DNA of 64,000 nucleotides from Sulfopaludibacter sp035551455. Its GTDB lineage: Bacteria > Acidobacteriota > Terriglobia > Bryobacterales > Bryobacteraceae. Below, in pieces: positions 38,836-45,909 of the stretch; within the stretch, counting starts at the first letter, position 1; the number at the start of each line of letters is the position of its first letter. A model generated the notes under the pieces. That model did no database searches and was not told where the DNA came from. It saw only the letters and a list, made by a program, of their open reading frames with translations. The DNA lies in contig DASZMZ010000083.1 of the NCBI GenBank assembly GCA_035551455.1, positions 1 through 64,000 on the forward strand, given 5' to 3'. Both the position numbers and the translations under genes were made by a program.

Positions 38836-40962
38836 TTAATCGCCGAAGCTGCCGACTTCCTCGCGCTCTTCCGATTTCGCGGCAGGCGCCGGAGCGGCCG
38901 GAGCGGCAGGAGGAGCCGGAGCGATGGAACCGAGTTGCACCAGACCGGGACCCGGCTGTTCCTTCAGCACATGCTCCTTGTAGAGCTTCATCATGCGCTG
39001 ATTCTCGGCATCCTGCTTCATCTTGGCGTCGCGTGCGCGAATCTTCTCTTCCCGTGCCGTCTTGGCGATGCCCAGACGGTCGAGATCATGCTGTACTTCA
39101 TTGGTCACAATCTCTTCACGCAGCACCAGCGAATGCTCGCGGCTGCTCAGTTGGACGCTCTTGCCGCCGGCAAAAATCTCGTGCTTGCCGTGCTCGTCGT
39201 ACCACTTGGTGAGCGTGGCCGTCATGTGCATCTTCTCGATAATGTTGCGCCAGCCCACACCCGTGTTGTACGCGCAGAAGGAGATTTCGCCTTCCTGCGT
39301 GGCGTAGGGGATGATGCACTGCTCGGTGCGGCGGAAATCGTAATTGAAGAGATCCTGGAACCACATGCCGGCGATGAACAGGAAGTTCCAGCGGTCGCGG
39401 CGCCGCTTTTCGATGTCGTCCATCGTCCGGTCCTTGCCGACCTTGCCGTAGTTTTTGCCGGTGGCGCCGAACGTCTTGTCGAACTTCTTCATCATGTCGC
39501 TCAGCTTGAAGTGCGTGGGCGACCGGAACGGATCGTAATTGCGGGCGACGGCCAGACCCATGCCGACAATCGAGCCCCACTTGCCGCGAGCCGCATCGTT
39601 CACGCGGGCCACGTCCTTCGCCAGACGATCGGCATTCAGGAACGAAGTCACCGGCGCCGATTCCTTGGTTTCCTTATCCACCATGACGGCCATGCCGACG
39701 CCGCAATTCGGGTGGCAGCCGCAGCTCAGTTGACCCCAATCGGCCTGCGGTCCGTGAACCAGATCGCTCCAATCGCTGAAGGTCGACATGAACGAGATGG
39801 GGAACCAGTCGCGGGCAGGTTCGCCCAGGCCGGTTTGATTTTTCACGTCGTGCGCCAGGTGCGACAGCGTATAACGCTGAGCCGCGCGGCGCTCGTCGGT
39901 AACCGCCTCGTCGCGCCCGGTAAACGACACGGGCTGGAACGAAAGGAACGGAATGCGCTTGGGGTTGTCCAGCGCGAACTGCACAATCCGGCCCACCTGC
40001 TCATTGTTGATGCCGTTGATGATGGTGATGACCGGGATGATGTCCACGCCGTTCGAGTAGAGATTCTCGATCGCGCGCAGTTTCACATCGAACAGGTTGC
40101 CCACCTTGCGGTGTTCGTTGGCCGCGTTCCCGATGCCGTCGAACTGCAGGTACGCATACCGCAAACCCTTATCCGCGGCCTGCTTGCAGAATTCAGGACT
40201 CTTGGCGAACTCGATGCCGTTGGTGGCCGCCTGCACGGAGGTGTAGCCCACTTCGCGGGCGTAAGCCACGGCGTCCAGGAAGTACGGCGAAATGGTCGGC
40301 TCGCCGCCGGAGAACTGGACCGACATCTGGCGCTTCGGCTTGATGGTGATGGCGTTGTCGAGCAGCGTCTTGATGTCTTCCCACGACAGTTCGTGAACGA
40401 AGCCCACCTGGTTGGCGTCCATGAAGCAGGGATCGCACATCATGTTGCAGCGGTTGGTCAGATCGACCGTGAGAACCGAGCCGCGCCCGTGGGTGATGGT
40501 GCTGGTGCCGTGCTTGTGCAGCTTGGAATCGTTGTGGGCGCGGATGTCGCGGCCCGGGAACACGTCTTCCAGGTGCTTGAAAAACTTGGTGTCGATCGCC
40601 ATCACGTCTTCAAAGTGGCCGTGAATCGGGCAATCCTTCACCATCAGGATCTTGCCGTCCCGCTCGATGACCTGCGCTTTGATTTCGCCGGGCTTATCGG
40701 TGTAGAGCACTTCGAGGGGCGTCTTGCCGTCCAGGATCTGCTGGCGGATTTCCGGGACGCAACGGGGGCAGAGCGAATCGGTCTGCCGGGGCCAGCCCAG
40801 CGGGGGCTTGGTTTTTTCCCAGGACTTCAGAAGCGGTTTGTCGCTCCATGCCGGCACGAAACCCGGATTCTGTCCGATCTGGTTGAACTTGTCGAATACA
40901 GTCCAGGCCGCTCCGGCGGCAACCGTCAATACTTTCTCTGCATATTTAATAGGCTTATGCAT
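38836..40962 (-). CDS. COG1964-type radical SAM enzyme, tetraether-synthase-like
   Basis: 708 residues. N-terminal motif DSLCPRCVPEI (Cys65, Cys68) and KDCPIHGHFED (Cys111) precede the radical SAM core motif CNMMCDPC (Cys172, 176, 179) and FSGGEPTIS (219-226). Extra cysteines (CGCHPNC, 414-420) could hold another Fe-S cluster. This layout, CPxC / CPxHG / CxxxCxxC, is that of COG1964 proteins, which include archaeal tetraether synthase Tes, a C-C bond-forming enzyme that joins lipid tails. The last 30 residues are a Pro/Ala/Glu-rich tail. A strong GGGAGGAG site precedes the ATG and an intrinsic terminator follows, so it is a well-expressed single gene. Exact substrate is inferred, not shown. 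Confidence 0.82.
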   Translation of the reverse strand: MHKPIKYAEKVLTVAAGAAWTVFDKFNQIGQNPGFVPAWSDKPLLKSWEKTKPPLGWPRQTDSLCPRCVPEIRQQILDGKTPLEVLYTDKPGEIKAQVIERDGKILMVKDCPIHGHFEDVMAIDTKFFKHLEDVFPGRDIRAHNDSKLHKHGTSTITHGRGSVLTVDLTNRCNMMCDPCFMDANQVGFVHELSWEDIKTLLDNAITIKPKRQMSVQFSGGEPTISPYFLDAVAYAREVGYTSVQAATNGIEFAKSPEFCKQAADKGLRYAYLQFDGIGNAANEHRKVGNLFDVKLRAIENLYSNGVDIIPVITIINGINNEQVGRIVQFALDNPKRIPFLSFQPVSFTGRDEAVTDERRAAQRYTLSHLAHDVKNQTGLGEPARDWFPISFMSTFSDWSDLVHGPQADWGQLSCGCHPNCGVGMAVMVDKETKESAPVTSFLNADRLAKDVARVNDAARGKWGSIVGMGLAVARNYDPFRSPTHFKLSDMMKKFDKTFGATGKNYGKVGKDRTMDDIEKRRRDRWNFLFIAGMWFQDLFNYDFRRTEQCIIPYATQEGEISFCAYNTGVGWRNIIEKMHMTATLTKWYDEHGKHEIFAGGKSVQLSSREHSLVLREEIVTNEVQHDLDRLGIAKTAREEKIRARDAKMKQDAENQRMMKLYKEHVLKEQPGPGLVQLGSIAPAPPAAPAAPAPAAKSEEREEVGSFGD

Positions 40963-41027
40963 CTTGTAAACTCCTCCCGGTGCTCAGCATCCCAACGCCA
41001 AAAAAATATAGAAGTGCGCTTGTGAAG

Positions 41028-41033
41028 ATTATA
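41028..41033 (-). promoter_or_regulatory. candidate -10 of the radical SAM gene
   Basis: A perfect TATAAT on the minus strand, 66 bases upstream of the start codon, in the divergent region between the radical SAM gene and the argD-like gene. I see no good -35 at 16-18 bases, so this is a partial promoter call. Confidence 0.35.
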
Positions 41034-41196
41034 GGGAGGGGAGGGCCGGCCGGCCTACCGATTGGCATTAAAGCGTTGAAATTATTGGTTGTACGGCATG
41101 AGTGGGCGTTGAATGGAGACTTTTCCGGGTCGAGCGGGAGCATGCTAGCCGTATGAAAGGGAACGGTTTACCAGCGATTTCGGGTATGATGATTAA

Positions 41197-42429
41197 ATGA
41201 CCACCACCCTTCCGCCTGTCGTGGACAACTCTGCCCAGGAACTGATGGACCTGGAGCGGGACTACTTACTGCAGAACTACGCCCGTTACCCCCTGGTGCT
41301 GGCGCGTGGAAAGGGTTGCTATGTCTATGACCTGGCGGGAAAACGGTACCTCGATTTCATCACCGGAATCGGCGTCAACGCGCTAGGCCACGCCCACCCG
41401 CGCATCGTTAAGGTAATGCGCGAGCAGGCCGCCCTGATGATCCACTCGTCCAATCTTTACTACCACCCGTACCAGGGTCCTTTGGCCAAGCGCCTCTGCC
41501 AGATGAGCGGTATGACGCGCGTCTTCTTCTGCAACAGCGGCACCGAGGCCATCGAGGGCGCCATTAAGATGATTCACTCGCACGGCCGCGAGGTGAATCC
41601 CGAAAAAATCGAAATCATCGCGCTGGAAAACTCCTTCCACGGACGCAGTGTGGGCGCCCTTTCCATCACCGGCCAACCCAAATATCGCAAGGATTTCGAG
41701 CCGCTCATGCCCGGCGTGAAATTTGTGCCCGTCAATGACGTCGCGGCGCTGGAAGCGGCCTTCACCGAGCGGACCGCCGGCATCGTCATGGAACTGATCC
41801 AAGGCGAGGGTGGGATCAATCCTCTGACCCAGGAATTCGTGGCCAAAGCGCGGGAACTCGCCGACCGGTATAACGCTCTCCTGGTCGCCGATGAAACCCA
41901 GTGCGGCGTGGGCCGGCCGGGCACTTATTTCGCCTATCAGAGAGCCGAGCAGGTCACGCTGCCGGACGTGGTGGTGGCGGCCAAACCCGTCGCTTGCGGA
42001 CTCCCCCTCGGCTTCATTCTGGCGAACGATAAAGCTGCCGCCGCGATCCGGCCCGGCATGCACGGCACGACTTTCGGCGGCGGTCCCCTGGCCTGCCGGG
42101 TCGCTCTGGAATTCGTGGAGATGCTGGACGAGATGCTGCCGGCCATTCAGCGCGTCGGCGGCTATCTGCAGCAGCGGCTCACGGATCTGGCGGCCAGGCA
42201 CAGTTTCGTCAAAGAGGTGCGCGGCTACGGCCTGATGGTGGGTATGGAACTGACCATTCCCGGCAAGCAAATCGTGCTGGACGCCATGGCCGCGGGTCTG
42301 CTGATCAACTGTACTCACGATACCGTCCTGCGGTTTCTGCCTCCGTACATCGCTACGGAGAAGGAAGTCGATCAGGCCGTGAAGATTCTTACGAAGCTCT
42401 TCGCCGGCGTTCGCCCGGATCTGCCCTAA
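41197..42429 (+). CDS. class-III aminotransferase, acetylornithine aminotransferase-like
   Basis: 410 residues. The fold-type I PLP signatures are clear: VYDLAGKRYLDFITGIGVNALGHAHP near residue 45 (split: VYDLAGKRYLDF and ITGIGVNALGHAHP), FFCNSGTEAIEGAIK near 110, ALENSFHGRSVGALS near 140, LLVADETQCGVGRPG near 230 (pyridine-binding Asp), and the PLP Lys in VVAAKPVACGLPLG near 267. ArgD and GabT relatives share these motifs; ArgD usually has AKGLGGGFP in place of AKPVACGLP, so a related amino-acid/omega-aminotransferase is possible. TATGAT ends six bases before the ATG with no Shine-Dalgarno, which suggests a leaderless message. Confidence 0.85.
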   Translation: MTTTLPPVVDNSAQELMDLERDYLLQNYARYPLVLARGKGCYVYDLAGKRYLDFITGIGVNALGHAHPRIVKVMREQAALMIHSSNLYYHPYQGPLAKRLCQMSGMTRVFFCNSGTEAIEGAIKMIHSHGREVNPEKIEIIALENSFHGRSVGALSITGQPKYRKDFEPLMPGVKFVPVNDVAALEAAFTERTAGIVMELIQGEGGINPLTQEFVAKARELADRYNALLVADETQCGVGRPGTYFAYQRAEQVTLPDVVVAAKPVACGLPLGFILANDKAAAAIRPGMHGTTFGGGPLACRVALEFVEMLDEMLPAIQRVGGYLQQRLTDLAARHSFVKEVRGYGLMVGMELTIPGKQIVLDAMAAGLLINCTHDTVLRFLPPYIATEKEVDQAVKILTKLFAGVRPDLP

Positions 42430-42455
42430 GGCCATGTAACTCAGGGACGCGATGA

Positions 42456-42785
42456 TCCTTCACCGGTCAAGTCACGCTGCTGACCGATCCGAATTCCGTA
42501 AAAACGAGAGCCGCGTATACCGACAGCCTTGACCGGGTGACCGATACCTGGACGTTCGATTCGGCCGGACAGCCGAGTGATCTGGCGGCGGCGGCGACCG
42601 CTCATACCTCCCACGCGCATCCGAACTCCACCACGGTAACGACGAAGCAGGACGTCTCGGCTCTGAAGGACTCGCTGATGGTGGCGACGATTCGATACTA
42701 TGGTCTGGGGCATCCCATTCCCCTCTTTAAGTATCAGATGGCGATTGAATCTGCTTCTGATGTGGTGGCCCACAAGAGAAAGTAG
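42456..42785 (+). pseudogene. remnant of an RHS/YD-repeat protein
   Basis: The frame between TGA at 42453 and TAG at 42783 encodes about 109 residues without a proper start. It contains QVTLLTDPNSVKTRAAYTD, DRVTDTWTFDSAGQP and VATIRYYGLGHPI, which read as decayed YD-repeat units (compare ...TDPNGVKTR, TTYDGLGRP). The rest of the large RHS gene is missing on both sides. Read as a fossil of a secreted RHS/toxin protein; alternatively a chance frame, but three repeat-like motifs in order make that unlikely. Confidence 0.65.
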
Positions 42786-42811
42786 CGGCAGCTTGTATTG
42801 GCTATGCCACA

Positions 42812-42850
42812 GCGAGCGGAGCGGCCGCGGGGCCGCCGCTGGCCGCTCGC
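42812..42850. repeat. GC-rich inverted repeat
   Basis: GCGAGCGG (42812-42819) and CCGCTCGC (42843-42850) are perfect complements, with further pairing possible inside (GCGGC/GCCGC). It could fold into a long hairpin between the RHS remnant and the antitoxin remnant. No T-run follows, so it is not a classical terminator; it may be a REP-like element. Confidence 0.45.
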
Positions 42851-42911
42851 GAGACGGGTCAGCCTGAATGCCGCCGCGATTTTCGTCGGCCCTTTTCCGA
42901 GCCGTCCTGCG

Positions 42912-43127
42912 CTATTGCCCCGAGTGGACCTTGTTCAGCCGGTTGGGGTGACGGTCGAGCAGCATGAGAAGTTTACCAGCGCGAGCTGCGGCTTGGTCTT
43001 GCCGTTCTCGTAGCGTGAAAAGGCATCGGCGCCGCCGCCGAAGATCGCGGCCGGTCGAGCGTGAGTTTCTTGCGGGCACGCGCGGTGAAGCCGGGATCGA
43101 CGATGGGGTCATTGGCCGTCAGCTTAG
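42912..43127 (-). pseudogene. frameshifted MqsA-type antitoxin remnant (C-terminal HTH)
   Basis: Joining three short frames on the minus strand gives GFTARARKKLTLDR, then AIFGGGADAFSRYENGKTKP, then LLMLLDRHPNRLNKV before a TAG. This matches the C-terminal DNA-binding domain of MqsA (RKKLSLTQKEASEIFGGGVNAFSRYEKG and so on). Two frameshifts and a small deletion before AIFGGG break it, and the zinc-binding N-terminal half is absent. It is fused directly to the end of the intact higA gene, so it is probably left over from an insertion or recombination event between TA systems. Confidence 0.75.
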
Positions 43128-43405
43128 GCGGCTTCCCGCACGCGCATTTCGATGCGTAGGCCCGCGGCTGTGGCCATGTTGACCAGCGCGTCGAGAGCAA
43201 ACAGGTTGATCTTGCCACGCATCAGGTCGGAGACGCGCGGCTGCGTCACACCGAACAACTGGGCCGCTTGCGCCTGGCTCATTCCGGCGCGCGCGATGTG
43301 ATCTTTCAAGGCGATCATCAGCGCCGAGCGCAGCTTCATGTTGGCGGCCTGCTCGGGCGTGTTTTCGATAGCGTCCCACACACTGGTAAAACGTTGCTTC
43401 TTCAT
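43124..43405 (-). CDS. higA: HigA-type XRE antitoxin
   Basis: 93 residues. SALMIALKDHIARAGMSQ, then AQAAQLFGVTQPRVSDLM with helix-turn-helix spacing, then FALDALVNMATAAGLRIEM: the XRE-family antitoxin type that pairs with HigB/RelE toxins. It follows the toxin gene with an ATGA overlap, the usual HigBA order of toxin first. It is expected to neutralise the toxin and repress the operon, probably through the palindrome upstream. Confidence 0.9.
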   Translation of the reverse strand: MKKQRFTSVWDAIENTPEQAANMKLRSALMIALKDHIARAGMSQAQAAQLFGVTQPRVSDLMRGKINLFALDALVNMATAAGLRIEMRVREAA

Positions 43406-43740
43406 TGCCCTAACTCCTTCAACAACTCGCGGTAACGCTTGGCGGCAAGCTCCACGTCCGCCTTGCTGGTTTTCTCGGTCTTCTTCTGGAAGCAGTGCAG
43501 CACGTAAATCGCGTCGGCGAATTTCGCCACGTAGAGGACGCGGAACGCGCCAGCCTCATCGCGAATTCGAATCTCCTTGACACCTTGGCCCACCGTGTTC
43601 ATGGACTTCCAGTCGTCAGGCTCCCGGCCGTTTTGCACCTGGTCCAACTGATGGCCAGCCTCACGCCTGGCCGTTAGCGGGAAGGCGCGCAGGTCTTCCA
43701 AGGAACTGCCCCGAAACTCGACGGATTTGGCATCAGCCAC
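43402..43740 (-). CDS. higB: HigB-type RelE/ParE-superfamily toxin (phage Gp49-like)
   Basis: 112 residues from the GTG at 43740, or 114 from the GTG at 43746. The long upstream open frame is not coding. FRGSSLEDLRAFPLTARREA, QLDQVQNGREPDDWKSM, GVKEIRIRDEAGAFRVLYVA and YVLHCFQKKTEKTSK are the full HigB/Gp49 pattern: an mRNA interferase on the ribosome. With TATACT at 43752-43747, a start at 43740 would be leaderless. The stop overlaps higA (ATGA). Confidence 0.9.
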   Translation of the reverse strand: MADAKSVEFRGSSLEDLRAFPLTARREAGHQLDQVQNGREPDDWKSMNTVGQGVKEIRIRDEAGAFRVLYVAKFADAIYVLHCFQKKTEKTSKADVELAAKRYRELLKELGQ

Positions 43741-43749
43741 AACCACAGT

Positions 43750-43765
43750 ATACAAAATTTTGTAT
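43750..43765. promoter_or_regulatory. palindromic operator of the higBA operon
   Basis: ATACAAAATTTTGTAT is a perfect 16-base palindrome lying just upstream of higB. It overlaps a TATACT -10 (43752-43747) and fills most of the 17-base spacer to a weak TTCGCC -35. Binding there by HigA would block RNA polymerase. Confidence 0.75.
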
Positions 43766-44163
43766 GAATGGCGAAGTGACCCACCGGGCCATGGGACCCT
43801 TCCGGCGCTGCGGGCGGCGGGTAGACAGATGGCACTTTGCCAGCGGCCGGAGCGCCGGAAGACAAGTTGACATGTTGATACGAGTTCAAGTGAACCGCGC
43901 CGGCCGCCGCCGATTGCGGACCCGTGGGGCGCGGCGGGCGAGTTCGCGCTCGATGGCGGCGGCGGGCGTGGCGCAGGAGGTAGCGCAGGTCGTCGAGGTC
44001 GAGCGCGGTGATGGGCGTGCCGGCGAACTTGGGCACGGTGCGGGATCAGGAACTCAGCCACGGCTGCCTCCGGTCTGGAGCAATATCCCACCAGATTTTT
44101 GAAAGTAATTTTCGCATTGGCCCATTACCAAGCAGGGGCAATCCTGCTGGGGTGCGTCGATAA
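43766..44163. other. non-coding stretch upstream of higBA, with a weak gene remnant
   Basis: About 400 bases without an intact gene. On the minus strand between about 44036 and 43920, PKFAGTPITALDLDDLRYLL and, one frame over, AIERELARR resemble the KFxGTPLxxLPLDYLRWLL segment of small phage-type proteins, so this may be a decayed phage or accessory gene. The call is weak. The last 60 bases should hold the promoter of the NHL-repeat gene at 44164. Confidence 0.35.
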
Positions 44164-45909
44164 ATGCGAATCACAACCTTTCTTTCAATCCTGTTTTTGG
44201 CGGCCGCCGCGGGTTTCGGCCAACCCATGATTAAAGTCGTCGCTGGAGGGAACCCTGGCGTGGCGGGGGAAAACACTCCGGCGCTCGGCACCGTTCTCAG
44301 CGCCAGTACGGTGGCTGTGGACCCGGCCGGCAACATCTATGTCTGGGAGAATCTCAACTCCCGTATCCGCAAGATAAATACCGCCGGCATCGTCAGCACG
44401 GTGGCATCGACGTCGGGACAATTTAAGATTCCCGTTCCGCGGGGTGGGCTGGCCACGGACAGCGCGGGCAACCTCTACATTGGGGACACCAGCGATTACG
44501 TGGTCCGCAAAGTGGATGCCTCGGGCGTGATGACGACCATCGCGGGCATGTTGGGGACGATTGGAATTGGCGCGACTGGCAATGGCCAACCGGCGACGAG
44601 CGCTGCCATCTGCAGTCCCAGCACCGTCGCCGCGGACCATGCCGGTAACGTCTACTTCGGCAGTTCGATCTGCGGGACCATTCGCAAAATCGATCCCTCC
44701 GGAACGCTATCCACATTCTGGGGCGGAAGCGGGACGCTGGGCGTGCCTGTCACCATGGCGATGGATAGCGGTGGAACCTTTTATATCGCCAATCTCGCCG
44801 GCAATCGGATCTTCAAGCTGACATCCGATGGCACGATCACGCCATACGCCGGCACCGGGACCGCGGGAAACACCGGAGACGGCGGAGCGGCCACCAGCGC
44901 TCAATTGCAAGGCGCGTCGGGCCTGGCCGTCGATGGAACGGGGAATCTGTACATCGCCTGCGGCACCAGCGTGCGCCGGGTCGATGCGTCCGGCGTGATC
45001 AGCACGGTGGCCGGCGGAGGCAAGGTCTTACTGGATACGAATGGCGTTTCCGTTGTCGCCACCAGCGCAGCCATTGGCGCCACGGGCGTCGCGGTAGACA
45101 CGGCGGGCAATCTATACATCGCCAACAATTGGGTGTACAAGGTGACCGGGCTGCCCAGCGGCCCATCGACAGGAGGCGGCGGATCGCCCGCGCCCGTCAT
45201 CTCGGCGGTCGAGAACGGCGCCAGTTTTCAGTCGGGCGTGGTGGCGAATTCCTGGGTCGCCATCACGGGCGCGAATCTTGCACCGAAGACGGACGACTGG
45301 AGCAACTCGATTGTTGCCGGCGCCTTGCCCCAATCGGTGGATAACGTCAGCGTATCGATCGGCGGCAAGCCGGCGTACGTCTACTACATCTCGCCGAACC
45401 AGCTCAACGTGCTGGCGCCCGACGTTCCCGCGGGACCAGTCACGGTAACGGTGACCAGCGCCGGCACCACCAGCGCTTCCTTCACCAGCACCGCCACCAC
45501 TTACAGTCCGGCGATGTTCTTGTGGCCGGGCAATCAGGCGGTGGCGACGCGAACCGATTATAGCTATGCGGTGAAGCCCGGCACGTTTACGGGCGTGACC
45601 ACGGTTGCCGCGAAGCCGGGCGACGTCGTCATCCTGTGGGCCACGGGCTTCGGGCCCACCAATCCGGCCGCTCCGCCCGGCGTGGTGGTGTCCGGGAGCC
45701 AGGCCTATGCCACCACGGCGATGCCCACGGTGACGATCAACGGTGTTTCGGCCACGGTCTACGGCGCGGCGCTCTCGCCGGGCTCGGCCGGTTTGTATCA
45801 GATCGCAATTCAGGTTCCGGCCTCGCTGGCGGACGGCGATTGGCCCATTCAAGCTTCCATCGGCGGGGTTCAGTCTCCCGCCGGAGCAATCCTCTCGGTG
45901 CACCAATGA
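44164..45909 (+). CDS. secreted NHL-repeat protein with C-terminal TIGR03437 domain (copy 1)
   Basis: 581 residues. Signal peptide MRITTFLSILFLAAAAGFGQ. Residues about 40-330 hold five or six NHL propeller blades, each with a motif like VAVDPAGNIYVWENLNSRIR or LATDSAGNLYIGDTSDYVVR. From about residue 343 (ISAVENGASFQSG) to the end is the roughly 230-residue TIGR03437 domain (WVAITGANLAP, YVYYISPNQLNVLAPDVP, ILWATGFGPTNP, IAIQVPASLADGDWPI), found repeatedly in Solibacter. Blades probably bind a ligand or partner outside the cell; function unknown. It overlaps its paralogue by ATGA. Confidence 0.9.
   Translation: MRITTFLSILFLAAAAGFGQPMIKVVAGGNPGVAGENTPALGTVLSASTVAVDPAGNIYVWENLNSRIRKINTAGIVSTVASTSGQFKIPVPRGGLATDSAGNLYIGDTSDYVVRKVDASGVMTTIAGMLGTIGIGATGNGQPATSAAICSPSTVAADHAGNVYFGSSICGTIRKIDPSGTLSTFWGGSGTLGVPVTMAMDSGGTFYIANLAGNRIFKLTSDGTITPYAGTGTAGNTGDGGAATSAQLQGASGLAVDGTGNLYIACGTSVRRVDASGVISTVAGGGKVLLDTNGVSVVATSAAIGATGVAVDTAGNLYIANNWVYKVTGLPSGPSTGGGGSPAPVISAVENGASFQSGVVANSWVAITGANLAPKTDDWSNSIVAGALPQSVDNVSVSIGGKPAYVYYISPNQLNVLAPDVPAGPVTVTVTSAGTTSASFTSTATTYSPAMFLWPGNQAVATRTDYSYAVKPGTFTGVTTVAAKPGDVVILWATGFGPTNPAAPPGVVVSGSQAYATTAMPTVTINGVSATVYGAALSPGSAGLYQIAIQVPASLADGDWPIQASIGGVQSPAGAILSVHQ

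Noticed and set aside
41197..42429. Firm gene name argD for the aminotransferase
   Set aside because: The PLP-lysine context (AAKPVACGLPLG) deviates from standard ArgD and no arginine genes are adjacent, so no symbol is given.
42798..43013. Plus-strand 71-codon frame over the antitoxin remnant
   Set aside because: No recognisable domain, and the opposite strand carries the clear MqsA-type remnant.
43674..44036. Minus-strand 120-codon frame upstream of higB as a real gene
   Set aside because: It runs out of frame into higB and only a short stretch resembles a phage-type protein; treated as a possible remnant.
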